Origin: an uncultured Desulfovibrio sp.
GTDB taxonomy: Bacteria; Desulfobacterota; Desulfovibrionia; Desulfovibrionales; Desulfovibrionaceae
DNA length: 11,372 nt
NCBI RefSeq assembly: GCF_949282365.1
Contig: NZ_CASDOY010000059.1
Span: 1-11,372 of the forward strand
Reading direction: 5' to 3'
Shown in pieces: positions 1 through 5,655 of the stretch. Under the pieces are notes generated by a model, which was not told the origin of the DNA, did not search any database, and saw nothing but the letters and a program-made list of their open reading frames with translations. Both the position numbers and the translations under genes were made by a program. Positions within the stretch are counted from its first letter, which is position 1; every line of letters begins with the position of its first letter.

Positions 1-110
1 CTGGCGGCCCCGGGCCCCGGGCGGGCCTGGCCGGCCGCGCGGGCCAGCCGGTGGCGGCGGGGGTCCAGCAGGGCTGCGGCAGCGGAAAAACAACGGCGGA
101 GAAACTTCAT
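1..110 (-). CDS. N-terminal part of an unrecognised protein, cut by the window edge
   Basis: An open minus-strand frame starts with ATG at 110-108 and runs off the left edge after 36 codons without a stop. The visible protein begins MKFLRRCFSAAAALLDP and is then rich in Arg, Ala, Gly and Pro. I do not recognise it. Its support is the promoter just upstream (117-145), whose predicted start site falls on or next to the ATG. There is no Shine-Dalgarno sequence before the ATG, so translation would have to be leaderless, or the true start lies further downstream outside the window. It is divergent from the ZraP-like gene at 293. It could be a spurious frame in GC-rich DNA; confidence is low to moderate. 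Confidence 0.4.
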   Translation of the reverse strand, partial: MKFLRRCFSAAAALLDPRRHRLARAAGQARPGPGAA

Positions 111-116
111 GTCCGC

Positions 117-145
117 ACTATAAGCATGGTTTGGGTCCCTGTCAC
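117..145 (-). promoter_or_regulatory. Near-consensus sigma-70 promoter, minus strand
   Basis: On the minus strand GTGACA (145-140) is followed by exactly 17 bases and TATAGT (122-117). Each hexamer is one base from consensus. The expected transcription start is about position 110, which coincides with the ATG of the partial minus-strand frame. On the plus strand the same core reads TATAAG (119-124), so it might also fire toward the ZraP-like gene at 293, but no good plus-strand -35 is visible 17 bases upstream. Confidence 0.6.
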
Positions 146-165
146 CTGAGCGCCGGATCATTGGC

Positions 166-254
166 TTGCATGTTTTTTGCAAACCGGAGGAAAAGACAAA
201 AAAATGCCGTCGGCCTGTGCCCGGCCTTTTCTTGCGCCTGCGCCACAGGCTTGA
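166..254 (+). promoter_or_regulatory. Leader of the first ZraP-like gene: inverted repeat, mini-ORF and hairpin arms
   Basis: TTGCA (166-170) and TGCAA (178-182) form an inverted repeat with a 7-base T-rich spacer, a possible operator. Downstream, GGAGG (186-190) precedes a 16-codon mini-ORF (204-254, ATG to TGA), but the 13-base spacing is long for efficient initiation. GCCTGTG (213-219) and CACAGGC (244-250) can pair across the mini-ORF, extended by a G-T pair. No clear sigma-70 or sigma-54 promoter was found for the downstream gene. Function is unknown; these are only visible structures. Confidence 0.3.
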
Positions 255-292
255 TATGCCAGAAGCAGAGACCGAAAAAACAAGGTTTGCCT

Positions 293-760
293 ATGTGGAA
301 AAATATAGTTGTGAGCGGTCTGGTGGTGACCTCGCTTTTCCTGCTGCCTCTCCTGGCGGTGGGCGGGGGACATCACGGGGGCCACGGACCGGGCGGGTAC
401 CGCAATGTGGACCAGTGGCTCCAGAGCCTGCCCCCGGACCAGCAGGACAAGGCCCGCGCCATTTTGGAGGAGGCCCGGCCCGGCATCGAGGAGACCCGCT
501 GGCGCATCCGCCAGAAGCGGGAAGAGCTGGCCCACTTCGACTATGCGGCGGATTCCTCCGCCGAGACCCTGTCCCGCCTGGGCTGGGAACTGCAGGACCT
601 GCGCGACCACCTGCGCCTGCAGCTTTCGCAACTGGAGAACCGCCTGCTGGAGGAGGTGGGCGTGAGTTTCCGGCGTGCGGGCAAAGGCCGGGGCTGCAAC
701 AGCATGATGCACCAGGACATGATCCACACCTATTCCCTGCAGGAAAGTCCCGCCCCCTGA
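293..760 (+). CDS. ZraP/LTXXQ-type periplasmic metal-stress protein
   Basis: A 155-residue exported protein. The N-terminus (residues 1-23) is a signal peptide or membrane anchor with a long Leu/Val core, followed by a Gly/His-rich stretch (24-35) that could bind metal. Residues 45-125 are a charged helical region opening with an LTXXQ-like element (LPPDQQDKARAILEE), typical of the ZraP/CpxP/Spy group of periplasmic zinc-binding and chaperone proteins. There is one Cys (135). The start at 293 is chosen because AAGG lies 7 bases upstream and the signal peptide begins there; the frame is open from 131, but that extension has no coding character. It shares the helix-end motif EVGV with the second copy at 1117, so the two are likely paralogues. 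Family call is good; the metal or stress sensed is not known from sequence. Confidence 0.75.
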   Translation: MWKNIVVSGLVVTSLFLLPLLAVGGGHHGGHGPGGYRNVDQWLQSLPPDQQDKARAILEEARPGIEETRWRIRQKREELAHFDYAADSSAETLSRLGWELQDLRDHLRLQLSQLENRLLEEVGVSFRRAGKGRGCNSMMHQDMIHTYSLQESPAP

Positions 761-782
761 CCTCCGCTGGCGAAGCTTTCGC

Positions 783-807
783 GCCCCGCTCCGGCGGGGC
801 TTTTTTT
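783..807 (+). terminator. Rho-independent terminator after the first ZraP-like gene
   Basis: A 7-bp stem GCCCCGC (783-789) and GCGGGGC (794-800) with a 4-base loop is followed by seven T (801-807). It lies 22 bases past the stop codon at 760 and should separate this transcript from the second ZraP-like gene. Confidence 0.9.
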
Positions 808-809
808 GT

Positions 810-992
810 GCCGTCCGCAGGGGGGACGGCGGCGCTTGCCGGGCCCGGAGCGGGTCCGCAGGCGGGGCGCGGCGGCTGTATGGAAATCGATCGCCTGTAA
901 AAAAATTATCCAGCCCGCTCCGCAGGCTGCATAAAAACTGGACATCCCGGGGCCCTCCCGGACGGGCCGAAAGGGGCGCGGACGAGGGGCTG
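810..992. other. Intergenic stretch between the two ZraP-like genes
   Basis: The gap between genes (761-1116) holds the terminator, this stretch, then a dyad and a sigma-54 promoter. Here a 7-bp inverted repeat, GCCGTCC (810-816) and GGACGGC (824-830), follows the terminator directly. TCCAG and CTGGA words occur around 910-942 near short A-runs. This is where enhancer sites for a sigma-54 activator would be expected, but I could not identify a convincing repeated site. No gene is seen. Confidence 0.3.
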
Positions 993-1020
993 TGATGTAA
1001 TATGCCGGATTATATCATCA
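993..1020. promoter_or_regulatory. Imperfect AT-rich dyad upstream of the sigma-54 promoter
   Basis: Outer arms TGATG (993-997) and CATCA (1016-1020) and inner arms TAAT (998-1001) and ATTA (1009-1012) are symmetric, with a TAT bulge (1013-1015) on one side. The dyad is centred about 50 bases before the predicted start site. That is closer than usual enhancer-binding sites but suits an activator half-site, a repressor or an architectural protein. Confidence 0.35.
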
Positions 1021-1028
1021 AAGCAATC

Positions 1029-1045
1029 TTGGCACGGTGGTTGCT
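1029..1045 (+). promoter_or_regulatory. Sigma-54 (RpoN) -24/-12 promoter
   Basis: The 17-mer TTGGCACGGTGGTTGCT matches every fixed position of the sigma-54 consensus (TGGCACG, four bases, TTGCW), with the conserved GG (1031-1032) and GC (1043-1044) dinucleotides at the required 10-base gap. Transcription should start near 1056, giving a leader of about 60 bases before the gene at 1117. Sigma-54 promoters need an AAA+ enhancer-binding activator. In E. coli the activator of zraP is ZraR of the ZraSR two-component system; its counterpart is not in this window. Confidence 0.9.
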
Positions 1046-1116
1046 ATATCCCGTGCAAAGGGCAAGACCCAAAGCCTGAAGAACCCCGCTCTGAAAAGAG
1101 CCAAAGGAGCATATAT

Positions 1117-1713
1117 ATGAAGACTTCCCGTGTTATGATACCCGCCCTGCTGGCCGCCGCCCTCATCGGCGGAACCATGACCTCTGATGCTTTCGCCGGT
1201 CCCCATCATCGCGGCCAGGGCTATGGTTACGGCCCCTGTTACGGTTACGGCAACGGCGGCTGCTGGGAAGGCGGCTGGGGCCATCACGGACACGCCCGCG
1301 GTTGGGGCTACCGGGCCATGTCGGACGAGCAGCGTGCCAAGTTCGACAAGATCATGGAAGAATTCGCTCCCCGCATGGAACAGCTGCGCGACAGCATCTA
1401 CGTCAAGCGTCAGGAACTGCGGGCCCTGGAAAACGCCACCAATCCCGATGTGAAGGCCGTGCGCGAAGCCGCCACCGAAATGACCCGCCTGCGCAACGAG
1501 ATGGCCGACCTGCACGATGCCCTGGGCGACAAGCTGGCTGCCGAAGTGGGCGTGCCCGAAGGCTTCAAGGACGCGCCCCGCGGCCCTCGCGGTCCCCGTG
1601 GCGATCGCGGTCCCGGCTACGATGGTCCCCGTGGTCCTCATGGCGGTCCCGCCTTCGACGGTCCCCGCGGCGACGGCCCCTGCTACGACGGTCCCTACCG
1701 CGGCCACTATTAA
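1117..1713 (+). CDS. zraP: ZraP-like periplasmic protein with collagen-like C-terminal tail
   Basis: A 198-residue exported protein. Residues 1-27 are a signal peptide with a likely cleavage after AFA. Residues 28-65 are rich in Gly, His, Tyr and Trp with Cys41 and Cys49, a plausible metal-binding zone. Residues 68-147 form the helical LTXXQ/ZraP-type core, beginning MSDEQRAKF and ending EVGV. Residues 154-198 are unusual: repeated Gly-Pro-Arg, Gly-Asp-Arg and Gly-Pro-His triplets with Tyr-Asp-Gly-Pro elements, resembling collagen and absent from ordinary ZraP. The start is supported by AAAGGAG (1103-1109), 7 bases before the ATG. A sigma-54 promoter at 1029 fits the known RpoN control of E. 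coli zraP. The likely role is periplasmic metal binding, chaperoning or envelope stress protection; the substrate is inferred only. Confidence 0.8.
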   Translation: MKTSRVMIPALLAAALIGGTMTSDAFAGPHHRGQGYGYGPCYGYGNGGCWEGGWGHHGHARGWGYRAMSDEQRAKFDKIMEEFAPRMEQLRDSIYVKRQELRALENATNPDVKAVREAATEMTRLRNEMADLHDALGDKLAAEVGVPEGFKDAPRGPRGPRGDRGPGYDGPRGPHGGPAFDGPRGDGPCYDGPYRGHY

Positions 1714-1723
1714 ACGCTCTCCC

Positions 1724-1895
1724 CCGTCAGTGACGGAAAACAGATATCCGGCCGGGAGTTCCTCCTCCTTCCGGCCGGGCCTCCCGAAAAACAGCAACCT
1801 CCTTTGACAGCCACCTCTAACCGGAGCTCCCGCTCCAAGGAAAGCAGTCCTCTGGAACACCTGCCCCGGCCGGGGCCCCCCTTCCCCCGGCCGGG
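1724..1895. repeat. Noncoding hairpin module, copy 1
   Basis: Order: a 5-bp mini-hairpin CCGTC-AGT-GACGG (1724-1736), AAAACA (1737-1742), a GC hairpin of 11 bp with one G-T pair (1748-1758 with 1768-1778, 9-base pyrimidine loop), the word CACCTCTAACC (1812-1822), GAACA (1855-1859), and a second 11-bp GC hairpin (1865-1875 with 1885-1895, C-rich loop). The same elements recur in the same order at 1938-2084. It begins 10 bases after the zraP stop. The first large hairpin could end the zraP transcript, but no T-tract follows it. Confidence 0.55.
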
Positions 1896-1937
1896 CCTGT
1901 CCAGAACGACGGACCTCCATACCGAGCTTGTCCCTCC

Positions 1938-2084
1938 CCGCCTCTGGCGGAAAACATAGCCGGCAGGGCGATCCCCCTTGGCCCTGCCGCAGCTCACAAG
2001 AGCATCCTCCTCCTTCACCATCACCTCTAACCCATCAGAACATCCTCCCTCTCAGGCCGGCCGCCCCTCCCCCAGGGCGGCCGG
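1938..2084. repeat. Noncoding hairpin module, copy 2
   Basis: A diverged tandem copy of 1724-1895: mini-hairpin CCGCC-TCT-GGCGG (1938-1950), AAAACA (1951-1956), a 9-bp GC hairpin (1961-1969 with 1981-1989), CACCTCTAACC (2022-2032), GAACA (2038-2042), and a perfect 10-bp GC hairpin (2057-2066 with 2075-2084, 8-base loop). Stem sequences differ from copy 1 but pairing is kept, including a T-A to C-G exchange in the mini-hairpin. The offset between copies falls from 214 to about 190 bases along the module. Confidence 0.55.
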
Positions 2085-2571
2085 TCGTCTTTCAGGTCCG
2101 GGACGCATGACGTTTTGTTTCGAGGGGGAAGGAAGCCTGTCGCGTTGCTGTCGATGCCCGTAGCTTCCTCCGTCGCAACGGGCACGGCCCTGCGGGCCGC
2201 CCTTTGGGCGCTGCCCGCGCGAGCGGGCTTTCCCTTCCCCCAAGCCCTCATCCTTGCCCCGGAGCACTTTTTCCAATGAGCGCGGGCGCATGCGGCAGGT
2301 ATCCTTCGCCGGGCATGCCTGGGCGATGATCTTTCGCTACTGGAAATGGATCGTAAGCCTTGTGCCGGCATGCCCCGGGGACGGCCGTCCGTGCGCGCCC
2401 GGCAGGCATGGCGGGAAACTGTCCGTGATGCACGGCCCTGTGCCGGGCCGTGCGGCAGCGGGGCGTGCTGCGGGGAAGGGCAGGCCCTGTCCGTTCCGGC
2501 CGGGTCGCATCTGTCTGCGGGGCCTCCTTCCCGGCAGTCGCGGCCGGGGCCGGCGTCCCCCTCGTCTGGCC
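2085..2571. other. Gene-free, hairpin-dense intergenic DNA
   Basis: No open frame here reads like protein. Several tight GC hairpins are visible: AGGAAGC and GCTTCCT around 2130-2170; three almost adjacent ones at 2186-2198, 2198-2210 and 2213-2228 (GCCCGC, loop GCGA, GCGGGC, then TTT, a weak plus-strand terminator shape); and a perfect 9-bp stem at 2430-2438 with 2445-2453. The word GCACGGCCCTG occurs at both 2183 and 2430. This may be decayed sequence or an unrecognised RNA. Confidence 0.3.
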
Positions 2572-2576
2572 GCAAC

Positions 2577-2612
2577 AAAAGACGTCCGCCGGTCAGGGAC
2601 CGGCGGACGTCT
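2577..2612 (-). terminator. Strong terminator closing the serine operon
   Basis: A perfect 15-bp inverted repeat (2580-2594 with 2598-2612) with a 3-base loop is followed, on the minus strand, by TTTTGTTG. It lies 25 bases beyond the sdaC stop codon and is a classic intrinsic terminator for minus-strand transcription. Confidence 0.95.
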
Positions 2613-2636
2613 GCGCATGCCGCCGTGGGGCGGGCA

Positions 2637-3896
2637 TCAGAACAGCTTGTAGAGCAGGGAAGAGATGGCCACACAGCCGGCGGCCAGCACGAAGGCATTG
2701 CTCCACTGGCCGCGGTAGCGGCGCATGGCCGGGACCTTGCGCACGGCGTACATGGGCATGACGAAGAGGATCATGGCGATGACCGGGCCGCTGAGGGATT
2801 CGATGATGTCCAGGATGCCCGGATTGAGCCAGCCGGCCAGCCAGAGGGTCACGAAGAAAAACAGCAGGATGCCCGTGCGCACGCCGCGCGAGCTGGCCGT
2901 GGCTTCGGGCCGGGAGGACATCTGGACCAGGATGCCGTGCAGGCCTTCGCGGGCGCCCAGGTAGTGGCCGAAGAAGGAACTGCCGATGGCCAGGAAGGCG
3001 ATGAGCGGGCCGAACCAGGAGATGAAGGGATTGTCGAAGCGGTTGGCCAGATAGGAGAGCACGGGGATGTTCTGGGCCTTGGCTTCGGCCAGCTGGGCGG
3101 GATCGAGGCTGAGCACGCAGCTGAAGACGAAGAACATGACGAAGAGCACCAGGATGCAGGCCGTGGCGCGCAGGGTGCGGGCGGCCTGCTCCTCGGCCAG
3201 ATCGCCGTAGCGGCGGCGCTGGGCCAGGGCGAAGGAGGAGATGGCGGGCGAGTGGTTGAAGGCGAAGACCAGCACCGGCAGGGTCAGCCAGAGCGTGCCA
3301 ATGAAGCTGGCGGCATCGGGGATCCGCCCCAGCGCGGCCAGGTCCCAGTGCGGGATGAGATAGAGCGAGAGGCAGAAGAGGATGGCGCACAGGGGGTAGA
3401 CCAGCCATTCATTGAAGACGAGCATGAAGTTCTCGCCCACCAGGATGACGGCCATCAGGGCCGCCACCAGGACGCCGGAGAGCAGCAGACGCGGCGGCGC
3501 GGCCATATGCAGCTGGTTGATGATGAAGGATTCCACCGTATTGGTGATGCCCACGGCATAGATGAGCAGGATGGGATAGATGGCGAAGAAGTAGAGCAGG
3601 GTGATGAGCTTGCCCGCGCCGGTACCGAAATGTTCCTCCACCACGGCCGTGATGTCGCTGTCGGCGCGGGAGGACGAGAGCACGAAGCGGGCCAGGCCCC
3701 GGTGGGCGAAGTAGGTCATGGGGCCCACCAGCAGGGTGATGACGACCAGGGGCCAGATGCCGGACATGCCCGCGTTGATGGGCAAAAAGAGGATGCCCGC
3801 GCCCACCGCGGTGCCGAAGAGGTTGAGTACCCAGACGATATCGAACTTGGTCCAGCGGCCGGGGGCGGCGGAGCCGGTTGCAGGGGTCTGCGCCAT
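2637..3896 (-). CDS. sdaC: Serine transporter, HAAAP family (SdaC/Stp type)
   Basis: A 419-residue inner-membrane permease, close to the usual length of SdaC. The N-terminus carries the family's first-helix signature FGTAVGAGILFLPI (about residues 27-40), followed by repeated hydrophobic segments consistent with about 11 membrane helices, ending LLYKLF. HAAAP transporters import serine, threonine or aromatic amino acids with H+ or Na+. The adjacent serine deaminase points to serine here. The start at 3896 has AAGGA 6 bases upstream (3903-3907); a longer open frame reaches back to 4067 but has no ribosome site and would overlap sdaA. It is the last gene before the terminator at 2577 and is likely co-transcribed with sdaA, although the 164-base gap is wide for an operon. 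Confidence 0.9.
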   Translation of the reverse strand: MAQTPATGSAAPGRWTKFDIVWVLNLFGTAVGAGILFLPINAGMSGIWPLVVITLLVGPMTYFAHRGLARFVLSSSRADSDITAVVEEHFGTGAGKLITLLYFFAIYPILLIYAVGITNTVESFIINQLHMAAPPRLLLSGVLVAALMAVILVGENFMLVFNEWLVYPLCAILFCLSLYLIPHWDLAALGRIPDAASFIGTLWLTLPVLVFAFNHSPAISSFALAQRRRYGDLAEEQAARTLRATACILVLFVMFFVFSCVLSLDPAQLAEAKAQNIPVLSYLANRFDNPFISWFGPLIAFLAIGSSFFGHYLGAREGLHGILVQMSSRPEATASSRGVRTGILLFFFVTLWLAGWLNPGILDIIESLSGPVIAMILFVMPMYAVRKVPAMRRYRGQWSNAFVLAAGCVAISSLLYKLF

Positions 3897-4039
3897 GAGG
3901 GATCCTTGCGGGTGAAAGGGTTGTCGGGGGGGGGCCGGCCGTGCCCTGCGGCGCGCCCGTCGGCGCGGGCTGGCCGGGCGGACAGGCGGCTGGCCCGTCC
4001 GGCTACGACCGGGGCCGCCCTCCGCAGGAAGACGGCCCC

Positions 4040-4059
4040 CGGGAGCGCTGCGGCTCCCG
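4040..4059 (-). other. Hairpin directly after the sdaA stop codon
   Basis: CGGGAGC (4040-4046) and GCTCCCG (4053-4059) form a 7-bp stem with a 6-base loop, one base past the sdaA stop. No T-tract follows on the minus strand, so it is more likely a message-stabilising or partial-termination structure that tunes sdaC relative to sdaA than a full terminator. Confidence 0.4.
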
Positions 4060-4060
4060 C

Positions 4061-5467
4061 TCAGCATTCCACCAGGCTGACGGCCAGGCCGCCTTCGCTG
4101 GTTTCCTTGAATTTGGCGTTCATCTCGCGGCCGGTCTCGTTCATGGCCCTGATGACGGCGTCCAGGCTGACCATATGCTGCGAGGAGGGCTCGCAGGTGG
4201 CCAGCAGGCAGGCGTTGTAGGCCTTGATGGCGCCCACGGCATTACGTTCGATGCAGGGGATCTGCACATAGCCGCCCACCGGGTCGCAGGTCAGGCCCAG
4301 ATGGTGTTCCAGGGCCACTTCGGCGGCGTTCTCCACCACGTCCACGGCATAGCCGCGCGCATGGGCCAGCATGGCGGCCGCCATGCTGGAGGCCACGCCC
4401 ACTTCGCCCTGACAGCCCACTTCCGCCCCGGCGATGCCGGCGTTGTGCTTGGCCAGGAAGCCCACGGCCGCCGAGGCCAGCACGCCTTCGCGCAGGGCGC
4501 GGTCGCCGATGTTCATGTTGTGGCGCATGGCGTAGAGCAGGGCGGGCATGACGCCCGCGGCCCCGCAGGTGGGCGCGGTGACGATGACGCCGCCCGAGGC
4601 GTTCTCCTCGGCCACGGCGAAGGCGTAGGCGTTGATCTGGCCCAGGAAGCGGTCCACGGCCAGGGGCAGCTCGCGGGCCCGCTGCAGGATGGTGCGGCCC
4701 TTGCGCCAGACCCCCAGGGTGCCGGGCAGCCGGCCTTCGGCCTCCAGACCGCGACGCACGCTGGCGTACATGGATTCCATGATCTCCTCCAGCTGCCGGA
4801 AGATGTCCGGGCGGGACATGCCGGTGATGGCGCTCTCGTTGTCCAGGATCAGTTCGTGCAGGGTCAGGCCGGTCGTGGCCAGCTGTTCGCGCAGCTGGCG
4901 CATGGTGCCGTAGGGATGCACGGGCTTGCCGCGTTCGGGCGGGGTCCAGCCCTTCCACTGGATGAAGCCGCCGCCCACGGAATAGTATTCCATGCTGAAC
5001 AGGCTTTGGCCGGCGGCGTCCTCAAGGCTGATGCCCAGGGTGTTGCTGTAGGGCGCATCGTGCAGGATGGGGCCGTTCTCGATGTCCTCCAGGCCCACCT
5101 GCAGGACGACGTCCCGGATGCGCAGCTCGTGGCGCATGCCGGCGGCTTTGCCCAGCCTGTCCAGCAGGCCGGCGGGACAGGTCTCGGGGCTGGTGCGCAG
5201 CAGGCCGGCCAGCACGGCGGTATGGGTGCCGTGGCCCATGCCGGTGGCGCTCAGCGAGCCCAGCAGGGTCACATGGATGCGGGCGGCGCGGCGCAGCAGG
5301 TCCGGGTCGAGCGCCTCGCAGCGGCGGCTGAAATCCTGGCCGGCGCGCATGGGGCCGATGGTGTGCGAGCTGGAGGGGCCGGGGCCGATCTTGAAAAAGT
5401 CGAACAGCGACGTTTCGATGGCCGGACGGACGTGCAGGGCCATCCGGGGCGTGGGCATGGGAGTCAT
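4061..5467 (-). CDS. sdaA: L-serine ammonia-lyase (serine deaminase), one-chain [4Fe-4S] type
   Basis: A 468-residue cytosolic enzyme converting L-serine to pyruvate and ammonia, close to the usual 455 residues of one-chain type 2 serine dehydratases. The N-terminal domain carries GPGPSSSHTIGP (28-39), the conserved substrate-side loop. The C-terminal domain holds TCGAAGV (Cys301), EVGCQGEVG (Cys352), TCDPVGG (Cys394) and IPCIERN (Cys405). The 352-394-405 spacing (42 and 11) equals that of the cluster ligands Cys343/385/396 in the Legionella enzyme. The last residue is Cys468, matching the Legionella C-terminal Cys that caps the cluster as an intrinsic inhibitor. The start at 5467 has AAGGAG 5 bases upstream; an upstream in-frame extension lacks a ribosome site. 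It is followed by sdaC and preceded by a likely regulator gene. The iron-sulfur cluster makes it oxygen-sensitive, which suits an anaerobe. Confidence 0.95.
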   Translation of the reverse strand: MTPMPTPRMALHVRPAIETSLFDFFKIGPGPSSSHTIGPMRAGQDFSRRCEALDPDLLRRAARIHVTLLGSLSATGMGHGTHTAVLAGLLRTSPETCPAGLLDRLGKAAGMRHELRIRDVVLQVGLEDIENGPILHDAPYSNTLGISLEDAAGQSLFSMEYYSVGGGFIQWKGWTPPERGKPVHPYGTMRQLREQLATTGLTLHELILDNESAITGMSRPDIFRQLEEIMESMYASVRRGLEAEGRLPGTLGVWRKGRTILQRARELPLAVDRFLGQINAYAFAVAEENASGGVIVTAPTCGAAGVMPALLYAMRHNMNIGDRALREGVLASAAVGFLAKHNAGIAGAEVGCQGEVGVASSMAAAMLAHARGYAVDVVENAAEVALEHHLGLTCDPVGGYVQIPCIERNAVGAIKAYNACLLATCEPSSQHMVSLDAVIRAMNETGREMNAKFKETSEGGLAVSLVEC

Positions 5468-5500
5468 GGCGTCTCCTTGTGTGGACTGGCTGTGCCGGAC

Positions 5501-5637
5501 GCAGGCGGAAGGCCTGCCGCGGGGCGGGCGCGGGACGCGCCGGTGGGGGAGGGAGAGAGGCGGGAGGGGCACCCCTTTGCAGCACATCCCCTTGTGCCTT
5601 GTGGCAGAGGATGTGTCAATAATTTTTAAGTTAAAAA
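5501..5637 (-). promoter_or_regulatory. sdaA upstream region: candidate operators, promoter and leader hairpin
   Basis: The 188-base gap upstream of sdaA changes abruptly from GC-rich to AT-rich near 5615. It contains a perfect 15-base palindrome TTTTTAAGTTAAAAA (5623-5637); an inverted repeat CACATCC (5583-5589) and GGATGTG (5609-5615) with a direct repeat TTGTG inside; and a leader hairpin GCAGGC (5501-5506) with GCCTGC (5512-5517). A minus-strand TTGACA (5619-5614) lies between the dyads, but nothing resembling a -10 sits 16-18 bases on, so the promoter itself is not assigned. The dyads are candidate sites for the neighbouring YheO-type regulator. Confidence 0.4.
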
Positions 5638-5655
5638 ATATTTTAATGCGTAAGG

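Noticed and set aside
1576..1710. Repeated triplets in the second ZraP-like gene as a CRISPR or DNA satellite
   Set aside because: Repeats are in frame, 3-codon scale and irregular; they encode the Gly-Pro-Arg tail and have no spacer structure.
1748..1778. First hairpin of the module as a standard intrinsic terminator for the second ZraP-like gene
   Set aside because: The 11-bp stem is strong, but it is followed by GCCTCCCGAAAAAC rather than a T-tract, so it is described only as part of the repeated module.
1018..1920. 300-residue minus-strand frame over the second ZraP-like gene
   Set aside because: Repetitive Val-Ala-Gly translation is the antisense of the collagen-like tail; it also covers the sigma-54 promoter and the hairpin module.
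2254..2652. 132-residue plus-strand frame in the gene-free region
   Set aside because: Arg/Gly/Pro-rich, no ribosome site, runs through the 15-bp terminator stem into the 3' end of sdaC.
2346..4220. 624-residue plus-strand open frame opposite sdaC
   Set aside because: It is the antisense of sdaC plus flanking DNA. The protein is rich in Gly, His, Asp and Gln with no domain, and it crosses the strong terminator at 2577-2612. A typical GC-rich shadow.
5582..5605. Possible sigma-54 promoter upstream of sdaA (GGCAC and TGC words on the minus strand)
   Set aside because: The gap between the GG and GC dinucleotides is 13 rather than 10 bases and the -12 word is wrong.
3941..5629. 562-residue plus-strand open frame opposite sdaA
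   Set aside because: Low-complexity Ala/Gly/His/Gln translation, exactly antisense to a convincing serine deaminase.
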